A stretch of DNA of 64,000 nt from the NCBI GenBank assembly GCA_039819095.1, contig JBCBSP010000001.1:1-64000 (forward strand). The letters run 5' to 3'. The notes under the pieces were generated by a model that was not told the DNA's origin, searched no databases, and worked only from the letters and a program-made list of their open reading frames with translations. Shown piece by piece: positions 53,779 through 62,812 of the stretch. A program made the position numbers and the translations under genes. The first letter of the stretch is position 1. The number at the start of each line of letters is the position of its first letter. Origin of the DNA: JBCBSP01 sp039819095. GTDB lineage: Bacteria; Pseudomonadota; Alphaproteobacteria; Caulobacterales; Maricaulaceae.

Positions 53779-54306
53779 CTAACCGTCTCCGCTGGCGGCC
53801 TGTTCAGGCTGAGCGCTCTCGGTCTCGGCCCGCCGCTCCACGCCCTCGTAATCGTCGCTCTTCAGGCGGCGACGGTCAGGTCCGAAGAACACCTTGGTGC
53901 GCACGAAGGGGCGCGGGTTGTTGATGACGGCGGCGAGCTTCATCCAAAGCTGGTTCGCAGTCAGCGGTTTGGCGCAAATTTCGGTGACGCCGGCATCGCG
54001 CGCGGCGATAACGCGTGAGCGTTCAGTGTAGGCGGTCAGCAAGATGATGGGGATGTACGGGTTCTTGCTGTCCTTGGCGGTGCGGACCATGCGGGTGAAC
54101 TCCAGCCCGTCCAGCATGTCCATCTGATAGTCCACGACAATCACATCAACCGCCTCATGGCGTGTGATATCGAAAGCTTCCGCAGCGTCGCGCGACTCAT
54201 AGGTGCGCGTGATCCCGAACCCGCGCAGCATGGTGCGAACGATCGTGATCATATGGGCGTTGTCGTCCACGACCAACGCGCTGACTTTACTCAAGTCTCC
54301 GGACAT
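53779..54306 (-). CDS. single-domain response regulator
   Basis: 175 residues. Receiver with DD pair (LVVDDNAHM), phospho-acceptor in VIVVDYQMDMLDG, T in LLTAYTE and K in CAKPL. No output domain. The C-terminal RPFVRTKVFFGPDRRRLKSD tail is seen in stand-alone receivers of alphaproteobacteria. It lies upstream of the PleC-like gene on the same strand (58 bp), suggesting a phosphorelay partner, although the partner is not proven. Confidence 0.88.
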   Translation of the reverse strand: MSGDLSKVSALVVDDNAHMITIVRTMLRGFGITRTYESRDAAEAFDITRHEAVDVIVVDYQMDMLDGLEFTRMVRTAKDSKNPYIPIILLTAYTERSRVIAARDAGVTEICAKPLTANQLWMKLAAVINNPRPFVRTKVFFGPDRRRLKSDDYEGVERRAETESAQPEQAASGDG

Positions 54307-54376
54307 AAGCCGCCTTTACGTCGCTTACTGCGAGGCTAGGGGCGAGGCGTTGCGGCTTTGTAAACCATACTGCGGT

Positions 54377-54916
54377 TCAGGCGGCGAGTTCGTCCGGGTT
54401 GATCGGACGCGCGCGAACGCTTGACGCCAGGCTTGAGGCCTGGCGCGCCAGAGCGATCAGATCGGGCGATGCGTCAGGGTCTTCCGATACGGCGCGCGCG
54501 AGCGTTTCAGCCAAGGCAATCAGTCGCGGGGCGTTGACCAGAAGGCGCGCCTGCGCCTCGATCCGCTGCGGGTCGCGATCATATTCAGCCGCCGGAACGC
54601 GCCAGCCGCCCCAGTCGCGCTCGTCGGTCACGACAACAGGAAAAGTGCCGGGGAAGGGGTGGTGACCGCACTCTTCAGGTTCCTGCCACTTGTTCTTCGC
54701 GCGCAGAATCCGCCAGTGACCGGCTTCGACTGTGTCGACATGTTCAGCAGCGAGCTCATCGGCGACGAAGTCGCGGCCCAGACCGCAATCGTAGAAAACC
54801 TTTACCGGCTCTTCGAGATCCTTGATCCATTGCGGCTTGACCCGCTCGATAACCGCCCAGGTGCCGACCGGACGCACATAGACCCGCTGATGCTTGTGAA
54901 ATAGGGCTTTGGCCAT
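54377..54916 (-). CDS. conserved-looking protein of unknown function
   Basis: 179 residues from the ATG at 54916, chosen because AGGAG lies 7 nt upstream; the frame is open to 54961. The N terminus AKALFHKHQRVYVRPVGTWA resembles a short beta-domain (SH3-like). The middle holds WRILRAKNKWQEPEECGHHP and VVVTDERDWGGWRVPAAEYD. The C terminus is helical. No signal peptide. I do not recognise the family. Confidence 0.65.
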   Translation of the reverse strand: MAKALFHKHQRVYVRPVGTWAVIERVKPQWIKDLEEPVKVFYDCGLGRDFVADELAAEHVDTVEAGHWRILRAKNKWQEPEECGHHPFPGTFPVVVTDERDWGGWRVPAAEYDRDPQRIEAQARLLVNAPRLIALAETLARAVSEDPDASPDLIALARQASSLASSVRARPINPDELAA

Positions 54917-54968
54917 GCTCACGCTCCTGCTGAACCAAGAGCATGGCGCAAAGCCTATCAAGACCGGG

Positions 54969-55511
54969 TTAAGAGCCGTCGGCAGTCATGCCGGGTCGCC
55001 GGCCACGCCCGCCAGCCTGCCGCCGCTCGCCGCCGCCGCGGGCGCGCCGCTCAGCCGGGTTGAACTCGATCAGCATGTCCGGGCGGGTCACGATGCCATC
55101 GCCATTCGTATCGAAGCGGTCGAAGGCCCGCTCGAACACGCTGCGAAACTCCTCCGGGCTGGTGGAGGCGTTCTGGTCGGGGTCGAAAGCGATGCGTCCC
55201 GGCACGGGGAAGGCGGAACCCAGATGCGCCAGCGAGAAAGCCGAAAGCTCGGGCCGGCTGAGTGCGCCGTCGCCATTAGCATCAGCGCTATCAAAGAGCG
55301 GGCCGATCCCGCCGTCCAGCTCGGCGCGCGTAAGCTGGGCATCCTGGTCGGCGTCCAGATTTGACAGCACCAGGGCGACCGGCGCGAACACCGCCATCGG
55401 ACGCATGGGCTGACCGGGCTGACCGCGTTCCGGAGAGGGCGATTGGCTGGACGCGCACGCGCCAAGAACCAGCGCGAGCGCGGTGCTCGCGACGCAGAGT
55501 TTTCTGTTCAT
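54969..55511 (-). CDS. EF-hand lipoprotein
   Basis: 180 residues. Lipobox LGAC (lipidated Cys near 19). EF-hand loops are DADQDAQLTRAE, DANGDGALSRPE, DPDQNASTSPEE and DTNGDGIVTRPD; the third is less canonical. The C terminus is Gly/Arg-rich. It is likely an outer- or inner-membrane lipoprotein binding calcium in the periplasm. It is the second EF-hand protein of the region, 5.6 kb from the first, with different topology. Confidence 0.87.
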   Translation of the reverse strand: MNRKLCVASTALALVLGACASSQSPSPERGQPGQPMRPMAVFAPVALVLSNLDADQDAQLTRAELDGGIGPLFDSADANGDGALSRPELSAFSLAHLGSAFPVPGRIAFDPDQNASTSPEEFRSVFERAFDRFDTNGDGIVTRPDMLIEFNPAERRARGGGERRQAGGRGRRPGMTADGS

Positions 55512-55570
55512 GAGAACTCGACTTTCCTTGTCAGAGACATCCCCTCACGGCGTTCAACGCATTTGCGGCG

Positions 55571-57388
55571 TCAATCCGTCGTTTGAGTTTCGGCCAGTTC
55601 GTTGAGTGCGCGGTGCACATCGCTGACCACGACTGAGCCTTCGCCCACAGCGCTGGCGACACGCTTGACCGAAGCGGCTCGGACATCGCCGACCGCATAC
55701 ACGCGAGGCAGGCTGGTCTCGAATGTGGTGGGCAGGCGCTCAAGCGCCCAGCCGGCGCGCACCAGGTCCAGATTGCCAAGCGAGGCGCCGGTTTTCACAA
55801 AGCCCTTTTCGTCGCGGCGCAGCGTGTCGGGAAGCCAGTTGGTGAACGGTGCTGCGCCGATGAATAGAAACACAAAAGGCGTATCCAGGCAGTTGCTTGC
55901 ACCACTTTCTTCAAGTGTTGCTCCAGTGAGGCGCAGCTCGCTGTCACCATCCTGGTCCTTGCCATGCAGCGCGGTGATCTGAGAGCCGGGATGCAGATGG
56001 ATATTGGGTGTCTCTTCCAGCCGTCGGACGAGATATTCCGACATGGTGTCGCGGATATTGTCCCGGCGATAAATGACGTGAACGGCTTCAGCGGTTTGCG
56101 ACAGATAGACCGCGCCCTGGCCGGCGGAATTGCCGGCGCCGACGATGGCGACCCGCGAGCCTGAGCACAGCTGCGCCTCCAGCGAGGAGGCGCCGTAATA
56201 CACGCCGCGTCCTTCAAAATCCTCCAGACGTTCAATCGGCAGGCGGCGATACTGGGCGCCGGTGGCGATCACCACCGCTTTGGCCTTCAAAGCCCGGCCA
56301 TCGCGCGTGCGCAGGCAGTATTCGCCGCTCCCAGTCATCTCCAGGCTTTCAGCACGCGCGGGCGCCGCGATGCGCACGCCGAATTTCTGCGCCTGCACCG
56401 AAGCCCGGTCCGCGAGCTCGCGACCGGAAATTCCGGTGGGAAAGCCGAGATAATTCTCAATTTTCGACGACGTTCCGGCCTGACCGCCAGGCCCTTCGGC
56501 GTCCAACGCCAGCACAGACAGGCCCTCTGAGCCCGCATACACCGCCGAGGCCAGGCCGGCCGGACCGGCGCCGACCACAATGACATCCGCGCTGGCGCCG
56601 TCGGGCAGAAGATCGAAGCCAAGGCTTTCGGCGAGCTCGTTGACGGTGGGTCTGCACATCATCTGCGCGGAGCTGAGCACCACCGCCGGCAGGTCCTCTG
56701 AAGCCAGAGACTTGGCGTCCATGATCGGCTGGGTCAGGGGATCTGTATCGGGGTCCAGCCAGGTGTGCGGCACCGAGTGGCGGGTCAGGAAATCGCGGAT
56801 CGAGAACAGGCTGCGATCATAGGGCGTGCCAATGACGATCACCGCGCCGAGCTTGCTCGACAGAGCGAAGGCGCGCCGCGCGGTGAAAGTGCGAACAAAG
56901 GCGTCGGAAAGCTGTGAGTTTTCAACGAGCAATCTTTGCAGGCGCGCATAGGGGATGTGCAGAAGCTCGCCCGCCTTGCCCATCGTCACCCAGGCGAGCG
57001 AAGCCTGCCCGGTCAGCACCGAGATATCGCCCGCGAACTGACCGCGCTCCATATAACCGCGCCGGTGCTTGCCTTCCGCGCTATCCACGAAGATGTGCGT
57101 CTCGCCGGACAGGGTGACCAGGCAGTCGGCCTGATGATCACCAGGAGAGACGAGCAGCTCGCCTTCCTGATGCGCACGCAGCTCTCCATAGGCCATAAGC
57201 TGATCCAGCTCGGCTTCGGAGAAGGTGTAATTGACGTCGGCGGGCGGTTTGGTCTCGGCCATCTGGCGGGGCTCCGGTGCGTAGTTGAACGCTTTCGCCC
57301 CGCGCAGCGCGTGAGCGACATCCCATATAGGCGCGAACATGATCTTGGGCGAGGCGTCGTTTTGCGTTGATCGCGACATGAGATGCAT
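55571..57388 (-). CDS. cyclic-nucleotide-domain flavoprotein, thioredoxin reductase-like without CxxC
   Basis: 605 residues as drawn. A start at ATG 57262, with GGAG 9 nt upstream, would give 563 and is quite possible. A cNMP-binding (CRP-like) domain at about 55-165 is followed by a thioredoxin-like segment (about 180-250), then an FAD/NAD(P) oxidoreductase with GAGPAGLASAVYAG (FAD) and VGAGNSAGQGAVYLSQTAEA plus HVIYRR (NADPH). Where thioredoxin reductase has CxxC the sequence reads YYGASSLEAQLC, so disulfide reduction by that route is unlikely. It may reduce another partner under cyclic-nucleotide control. Confidence 0.9.
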   Translation of the reverse strand: MHLMSRSTQNDASPKIMFAPIWDVAHALRGAKAFNYAPEPRQMAETKPPADVNYTFSEAELDQLMAYGELRAHQEGELLVSPGDHQADCLVTLSGETHIFVDSAEGKHRRGYMERGQFAGDISVLTGQASLAWVTMGKAGELLHIPYARLQRLLVENSQLSDAFVRTFTARRAFALSSKLGAVIVIGTPYDRSLFSIRDFLTRHSVPHTWLDPDTDPLTQPIMDAKSLASEDLPAVVLSSAQMMCRPTVNELAESLGFDLLPDGASADVIVVGAGPAGLASAVYAGSEGLSVLALDAEGPGGQAGTSSKIENYLGFPTGISGRELADRASVQAQKFGVRIAAPARAESLEMTGSGEYCLRTRDGRALKAKAVVIATGAQYRRLPIERLEDFEGRGVYYGASSLEAQLCSGSRVAIVGAGNSAGQGAVYLSQTAEAVHVIYRRDNIRDTMSEYLVRRLEETPNIHLHPGSQITALHGKDQDGDSELRLTGATLEESGASNCLDTPFVFLFIGAAPFTNWLPDTLRRDEKGFVKTGASLGNLDLVRAGWALERLPTTFETSLPRVYAVGDVRAASVKRVASAVGEGSVVVSDVHRALNELAETQTTD

Positions 57389-57999
57389 GAGCGACCCGAA
57401 CCCCAGGAGCCAGGTTCTTTATGATCGACCGTCGCTTCTCTGTCGCGCCCATGATCACGAGCGAGTCTCCGGTCTCCGAGCGGCGTTAGTCGCCCTTACG
57501 CGCCTCGCGGCCGGCCCCCTCAGCGACCGAAACTGGCGTTGGCGGCCAAGGCGGATCGGAGGACAGCTTAGATGCCGGCAATCAAGGTTCAGACCTAACC
57601 GCAGGCGGTGCGGCCGTTTCGCCTGATCGATTTTCATCCCGCCATACTCCTTGCGCCAACGGTAGTCGGTCACTTGAGTGACACCGAGCCGACGCACGGC
57701 CTAATCGACGCTGACGCCCTCCGCCAGCAGCACCTCAGCCTCACGCAGCTTCGAGATAATCTGCTCGGGTTTGTAGCGCTCCGCGCCCATCGCTCTTCTC
57801 CTTTGAACAGCCCATTCTTCCTCTCAAAGTGGCTGCGCTCAAAGGGGACGGGTCACGTGTTCCAATCGTCAAATCTACGCTCCATCTGTGTGAATGCCGC
57901 AGACGAGCTATTCGTAGTCAGAAGACCATTTCGGTGCGGTTCACAGCGCATCTTGTACTTTGCGATGGGCAGGGTGTTGCGTCGTGGTAATTTGACGAA
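57389..57999. other. gene-poor stretch with an IS3-family remnant
   Basis: About 610 bp without an intact gene. It holds the broken OrfA at 57616-57790 and its element end at 57855. Beyond it, an AT-richer segment carries CGTCAAAT (57867-57874) and its inverse ATTTGACG (57990-57997), 115 bp apart. Open frames on either strand here have no recognisable protein character. The rest appears non-coding. Confidence 0.6.
57616..57790 (-). pseudogene. IS3-family transposase OrfA remnant
   Basis: Read on the minus strand, 57790 gives MGAERYKPEQIISKLREAEV, then LLAEGVSVD, an in-frame TAG at 57701-57703, then AVRRLGVTQVTDYRWRKEYG and GMKIDQAKR. This is an IS3-group OrfA helix-turn-helix. After QAKR the similarity stops (about 57616), and no OrfB follows. 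The element end TGACCCGTCCCC can be read inward on the minus strand from 57855. So the copy carries both a nonsense mutation and a 3' truncation. It lies in the gap between the flavoprotein and the efflux operon. Confidence 0.85.
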
Positions 58000-59244
58000 T
58001 TAGCCTGGGCTTTCCTCCCAGACAATGATTTCTCCCGGCGATAGCCCGTTGATCACCTCGACCGATTGCGGCCCCCGGGCGCCCAGATGTATGGCGCGAC
58101 GTTCTTCCGGCGCCCTCTCGTGCGCTCTCACGCGCACCATGGGACCGTCCGGCCCGGTAAAGATCGCTTGAGGTGGTACTAACAGCGCGGCAGGGGCTTC
58201 GTAGAGGACCACCGTGACCTGAGCTGTCATGCCAATACGCACTTGTCCGTCCGCAGTTTCCGGCAAGGGGTCAAGCCGCGCGGCCGCGGTGAAACGCGCT
58301 TGCCCGTCGCGTCCGCCCGGTTCGGCCTGGCCAGCGATGCTTGCAATGCGTCCATGAAGAGTTTCTGGGAAGCCGGCGCCGGTGACAGTTACCGCCATGC
58401 CTCGATGCAACGCGTTCACATCCGCCTCATTAAGACTGAAAACGATGTTGAGCGCTTCGGTCCGTGCTATGACGGCAAACGCTTGGCCTGCGCGCACTTC
58501 GGCGCCGACAGTTATTCTGAGCGTACCCTCCGCCTCCTCCGGCGGGCGCACCGCCAGCCCTGAGGTCGGTGCTCGCACCACGGTTTGGGTGGCGGCGGCG
58601 TCAAGCCGTTCAAAACGCGACTGCGCCACCTCACGTTCAAGGTGCGCGATGCGCAGGTTTTCGCCGGTTCCGCGCGCTCGAGTTCCAGCAAGCTCTTCAC
58701 GCGTCTGTTCAAAACTCATCTGCCGTGACCGCCTTTGCTGCAGAAGGCTGTCATATTCAGTGCGGGGTACAAGCCCTTGCTCGAGCAAAGCGCGGGTTTC
58801 TTCGAGACGGCGTTCAATATCGGCCAACTCACTCTCCGCCTGCGTCAAAGCGCGGCGCGCGCGCGACATTTCCGGACCGTTGCCCCAGCCTTCGAGTCTG
58901 CGGGCCTCAGCGTCGGCGCGCAGGAAAGCCGCCTCGGCTTCAGCGCGGGCGCGGGCGACGCCGGTAGGGTCCAATTCCAGGAGCGCATCGCCCGCCTCGA
59001 CCCGGTCTCCATAGGTAAACAGCAGCGCTGTCACCGCGCCATCAAAAGGCGCGGAGACCGCCGTTTGCTCACCCGGTGCGATACGACCGGAAAACTGCAT
59101 GGTCTGCGTGAAGGGCTGCGGGGCGAGCGTCAGACTGTGCTCCAACGGGTCCGTAACGCCGCCGCCTTCCGCGCCGCAACCGCCAAGCAGTCCAAACGCA
59201 AGCGCGCCGAGCGCCGTCTTCAGTCCTCCACGGAGATGCGCCAT
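58000..59244 (-). CDS. HlyD/MacA-like periplasmic adaptor, lipoprotein
   Basis: 414 residues. Lipobox GLLGGC. A biotinyl-lipoyl-like half (APFDGAVTALLFTYGDRVEAG), a long coiled coil (about 100-225) and the second half (ATQTVVRAPTSGLAVRP), then a beta-barrel domain (RIGMTAQVTVVLYEAP). It bridges the inner-membrane permease and the TolC-like protein. It is the last gene of the efflux operon, overlapping the TolC-like gene by 25 bp. Confidence 0.9.
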   Translation of the reverse strand: MAHLRGGLKTALGALAFGLLGGCGAEGGGVTDPLEHSLTLAPQPFTQTMQFSGRIAPGEQTAVSAPFDGAVTALLFTYGDRVEAGDALLELDPTGVARARAEAEAAFLRADAEARRLEGWGNGPEMSRARRALTQAESELADIERRLEETRALLEQGLVPRTEYDSLLQQRRSRQMSFEQTREELAGTRARGTGENLRIAHLEREVAQSRFERLDAAATQTVVRAPTSGLAVRPPEEAEGTLRITVGAEVRAGQAFAVIARTEALNIVFSLNEADVNALHRGMAVTVTGAGFPETLHGRIASIAGQAEPGGRDGQARFTAAARLDPLPETADGQVRIGMTAQVTVVLYEAPAALLVPPQAIFTGPDGPMVRVRAHERAPEERRAIHLGARGPQSVEVINGLSPGEIIVWEESPG

Positions 59245-60740
59245 GTGTCGAGCGTGCTCCCGATCTGTTGGTCCAGCGCCGTCAGCGCGTTGAGGTAAGC
59301 AATGGACGCGTTGAGCGCCTGAATATCGGCCGCGCGCAGATCGGCCTGAAAAGAAAGGACTTCAAAGTTCGAAGCCCGGCCCGCCTCCAGCCTGCCTTGC
59401 TGCAGCTGCAAGGCGCGCTCGGCCAGGGCCTGGGCGCGTCGGGCGGTTTCCACCTGGCGCCAGCGCGCTTCGACTTGCTGCACGGCGTCGCGCACCTGGT
59501 TTTCAGCGGACTGGACGAGATCCTGGAAGCGCAGCTCGGCGACTTGCAGATTGGTGCGTGCACGCACCAAACGCTGTTCCGGCCCCACATCACCGATGGG
59601 GATGGAGACGCTCAGCCCCGCGGTGAAGTCCTGATCGTCGCCCAGCCCGGCCTCAAGACCGTCTCGATCCCGCCAGGTGGCCGTTCCAAATAGGGAAACG
59701 TCCCAAAGCCGGTCATTGCGCGCCACGGCCAGCGCCTCGCGGGTCTGTTCTAGCGCAAGCTCCTGGCTGACCACGTCGACCCGGCGTTCAAGGGCGATGG
59801 CGACGGCGCGTTCGGCATCGATTTCCAAAGGCTCGGCGGCGACGGCCCCCGCCGTGCGCACGTTGGTGCGCGGATCAAGCGCGAGAAGTTGCAACAGGGC
59901 GAGTTGAGCCGAGGTCCGGCTCTGTTCGGTCTGCAATAGCGAGACCTCCTGATTGGCCACGGCGGATTCGGTTTGCACGATATCGGCGGCGGCCATGCGC
60001 CCGGCGTCAACCATGGCCCTATTGGTCTCAAGCAGCCTTTGGGCCCGTTCCAGCGACAGCTCGGCCAGGCGCACCTGTTCTTCGGCCTGGGTGAGGGCGC
60101 GATAGGCCAGCACCACCTGGCTGATCGTGTTGATGATCGTGCCTTGAAGATTGAGTTGGTTGACGCGCTCCTGCAGGCGGGCGACCCGAAGAGGCGCGCG
60201 ATTGACTCTCAGCCCCGCCCCTCGCAGCAAAGGCTGATCCAGGCTGATCTGTGCGGTCTCACTCGCTGCGCCCGCACCCTCGCCCAGCGGCTTGCGTCTT
60301 TGCCAGGTGAAGCGCAGGCTGGTTCCCAAAGGCGTGCGCCAATCCATGAAGGGGGAGATTGAAGCCTCTCCATCCGCGATCCCGCTTTCTCGCCGTTCGA
60401 TGCGGGCGTTGATCCCGCCTCGCGGGATGAAGGCGCGCTCGACGGCGACCAGGTCAAAGCGCTGGGTCACGCGCTGCAAATAGGCCGAGCGGATGGTGCG
60501 GTTTTCTCGCAGCGCCAGCGCTACGGCCTCTTCAAGCGTCAACGGCAACGCGTCCCCGCCCGGTTGCGGCGTCCAGGGCGGAGAGGGCGTGTCGGCCACA
60601 GGATCAACGGGCGGCAGCACGATGCGCCCATCCTGTCCCGGCGACGGCGTTTCACGGATTTGAATCGGCTCGGCGAGGGCCGTTCCGGCAGGTAGAAGAG
60701 CGGCTGAAACGAGCCAGGCGAGAATACGGTCAATCGGCAC
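59220..60740 (-). CDS. TolC-family outer membrane efflux protein
   Basis: 506 residues from GTG 60740, which has GAGG 6 nt upstream and overlaps the permease stop by 11 bp; a longer open frame to 60857 lies inside the permease gene. Signal peptide (ILAWLVSAALLPAGTALA), then two OEP repeats of long helices: GALTLEEAVALALRENRTIR (approximately) and LNLQGTIINTISQVVLAYRAL; RLVRARTNLQVAELRFQDLV and AERALQLQQGRLEAGRASNFEVLS. It forms the outer-membrane channel of the efflux system. Confidence 0.88.
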   Translation of the reverse strand: MPIDRILAWLVSAALLPAGTALAEPIQIRETPSPGQDGRIVLPPVDPVADTPSPPWTPQPGGDALPLTLEEAVALALRENRTIRSAYLQRVTQRFDLVAVERAFIPRGGINARIERRESGIADGEASISPFMDWRTPLGTSLRFTWQRRKPLGEGAGAASETAQISLDQPLLRGAGLRVNRAPLRVARLQERVNQLNLQGTIINTISQVVLAYRALTQAEEQVRLAELSLERAQRLLETNRAMVDAGRMAAADIVQTESAVANQEVSLLQTEQSRTSAQLALLQLLALDPRTNVRTAGAVAAEPLEIDAERAVAIALERRVDVVSQELALEQTREALAVARNDRLWDVSLFGTATWRDRDGLEAGLGDDQDFTAGLSVSIPIGDVGPEQRLVRARTNLQVAELRFQDLVQSAENQVRDAVQQVEARWRQVETARRAQALAERALQLQQGRLEAGRASNFEVLSFQADLRAADIQALNASIAYLNALTALDQQIGSTLDTWRISVED

Positions 60741-62004
60741 GCAGGGCCTCGATCGGATCAATATGTGAGGCGGCCACCGCGGGATAGGCGCCGAACAACA
60801 CCCCGATAACCCCCGCCATGCCCGGCCCCAGCGGCAACACCCAGAACGCGATCGCAAAACCCCAGCCCGACAGCGTGCCGATCAACGCGGTGGAGGCCAC
60901 GCCGACAACCGCGCCGAGCGCTCCGCCCGCTATGGACAGCATGGCCGCCTCGATCAGGAAGAGGCGCCGGATGTCTGCCGGCGTCGCGCCCAGCGCTGCG
61001 CGCAGGCCGATCTCACGCCGACGCTCCATCACCGTCATCAACATCACATTGAGAACGCCGACGCCGCCAACCAGCAGCGAGATGGCGCCGATGCCGGCCA
61101 GAAGATTGGCGAACACCGCCTTTTGACGGTTCATCGCTGCGATTAGTTCACGCGCGCTACGCACATTGGGTCTGGTCGAGGGCGTCGCCAGCGCTTGGGT
61201 GATGCGCTCGGCCGTCGCGCTGGGGTCGGCTTCGGGCCGCAAGCGCACCAGAGCGCTTGAGGGACGACCGCTTTCCAGCACGCGCTGGGCGCAGGACAGT
61301 GGGATTATCAGCGTGGTGTTATAGTCGGCGGGATTCAGCGCCTGAAGCATCATTTCGGGCAGAACGCCCACAATCGTATAGCCGTAATCGCCCACCAGGA
61401 CGCGCGCGCCCGGCGCCAGCGGTGCAGCGGGCGCAGACAGATCCCGGGCCAGACCCGCCCCGGCCACGGCGACGAGGCCGCAATCGTCCACCGGGACCAG
61501 TCCCCGGCCGCGGACCGGGTTCAGCCCGGCCAGGGTGAACAGAGCCGGCGGAGCGGCGAGGATGGTGGCGTTTGCGCTTAGCCCGTCCAGACGCACCGGT
61601 TCGCGACCCATCGCAAGCGGAACCGCTTTGATGACATCGGGATCGCTCAGCGCCAGCGCTTCGATGGCGGCGCGGTTCAAAAGCGGCGTCTCGCCGCTGG
61701 TTCCAGCGGGCGAGGCGCGGACCTGCAGCATGTCCACTCCCATCTGCTCGAAGCGCTTGAGGGTCTCCAACTGGGCGATATGGCCAAGATTGAGCAGGGC
61801 GATGATGGCCGCCGACCCGATCACCACGCCCAGAAGCGCCAACAGCGAACGGCGGGCATGGCGGCGTAAATTGGCCAGAGCCGCTCCGGTCAGCGCCAGC
61901 AGCGAAGCGCCCTGCGCCTGTTTCGCGTGATGGGCGTATTGGGTGTTTCCCGGTCTTGAGGCGCGCGCCTGCGCGCCCGGAAGCGCTGCGACGTCAGCCA
62001 TCAC
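60730..62004 (-). CDS. MacB/FtsX-type ABC transporter permease
   Basis: 424 residues. An N-terminal membrane span (about 50-75), a periplasmic MacB-PCD domain (about 80-290), then three C-terminal spans with the FtsX signature (ISLLVGGVGVLNVMLMTVME, RRREIGLRAALGATPADIRR, and the final GVLFGAYPAVAASHIDPIEA). Its mechanical coupling to the ATPase suggests export of a periplasmic substrate. Overlaps the ATPase stop by 4 bp. Confidence 0.92.
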   Translation of the reverse strand: MMADVAALPGAQARASRPGNTQYAHHAKQAQGASLLALTGAALANLRRHARRSLLALLGVVIGSAAIIALLNLGHIAQLETLKRFEQMGVDMLQVRASPAGTSGETPLLNRAAIEALALSDPDVIKAVPLAMGREPVRLDGLSANATILAAPPALFTLAGLNPVRGRGLVPVDDCGLVAVAGAGLARDLSAPAAPLAPGARVLVGDYGYTIVGVLPEMMLQALNPADYNTTLIIPLSCAQRVLESGRPSSALVRLRPEADPSATAERITQALATPSTRPNVRSARELIAAMNRQKAVFANLLAGIGAISLLVGGVGVLNVMLMTVMERRREIGLRAALGATPADIRRLFLIEAAMLSIAGGALGAVVGVASTALIGTLSGWGFAIAFWVLPLGPGMAGVIGVLFGAYPAVAASHIDPIEALRAD

Positions 62005-62678
62005 GCCGCCTCCGGCTCAAACAGGCGACCGTCGCGAATATGCACGACCCGGTCGCACGCCGCCGCGACGTCCTGATCGTGCGTGACCATAACCACGGTC
62101 ACGCCCAAGGCGCGATTAAGCTCGCGCAGCAGCGCGATGGCTTGGCCGGCGGTGGCCCTGTCCAGGCTGCCGGTGGGCTCATCGGCCAGCACCAGGGCGG
62201 GTTCGCCCACCAGCGCGCGGGCGAGCGCGACGCGCTGACATTGTCCGCCAGACAGCTGATCGGGACGGTGGTGGACGCGATCGGACAAGCCCACCCGTTC
62301 GAGCATGGCGTGGGCGCGTTCGCGACGTTCGGCGCGACCGACGCCGCGATGAAACAAGGGCAGCGCCACATTCTCCCATGAGGTCAGCTTCGGCAGCAGT
62401 TGAAAAGACTGGAAGACGAAGCCGATCATGCGGTTTCGCAATCGGGCCGCCTGGGCGCGCGAGCGGAACCCGGCCGACACGCCGCCCAGGCGAATCTCGC
62501 CCGCATCAGGCCGGTCCAGAAGGCCGATCAGATTGAGCAGCGTGCTCTTGCCCGAGCCTGACGGCCCGCATATGGCCAGAAAACCGCCCTGGGCGACCGA
62601 GAGGGATACGCCGTGGAGAACCGGGGTGCGCGCCGCGTCTGCGCCATAGCTCTTATGCACGCTGATCACCTCAAGCAC
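62001..62678 (-). CDS. ABC transporter ATP-binding subunit (MacB/LolD-like)
   Basis: 225 residues. Walker A GPSGSGKST (38-46), Q loop, signature LSGGQCQRVALARAL, Walker B LVLADEPTGSLD and H loop MVTHD. A separate ATPase and permease are found in many MacB-like systems. First gene of the efflux operon ATPase-permease-TolC-adaptor. It lies 72 bp downstream of the terminator of the small secreted protein. Confidence 0.94.
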   Translation of the reverse strand: MLEVISVHKSYGADAARTPVLHGVSLSVAQGGFLAICGPSGSGKSTLLNLIGLLDRPDAGEIRLGGVSAGFRSRAQAARLRNRMIGFVFQSFQLLPKLTSWENVALPLFHRGVGRAERRERAHAMLERVGLSDRVHHRPDQLSGGQCQRVALARALVGEPALVLADEPTGSLDRATAGQAIALLRELNRALGVTVVMVTHDQDVAAACDRVVHIRDGRLFEPEAA

Positions 62679-62749
62679 GTATGAGCCTCCCTGACGGTCA
62701 GTGTAACGCTACAGCTTTGAAGGGCAAAGGCATGCACCCGGCTGAGACA

Positions 62750-62778
62750 AGAAAGCCGGGCGCCGTCAGACGCCCGGC
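62750..62778 (-). terminator. intrinsic terminator after the small secreted protein
   Basis: GCCGGGCG (62754-62761) pairs perfectly with CGCCCGGC (62770-62777) around an 8-nt loop. On the minus strand the stem is followed by TTTCTTGT. It lies 35 bp beyond the stop of the 62813-63298 gene and ahead of the efflux operon, separating the two transcription units. Confidence 0.8.
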
Positions 62779-62812
62779 TATAGTCAATGGGGTGTTTCAC
62801 GCAGCAGGCGCG

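Noticed and set aside
57608..58003. Plus-strand open frame across the IS remnant
   Set aside because: Antisense to the recognisable OrfA and without protein similarity.
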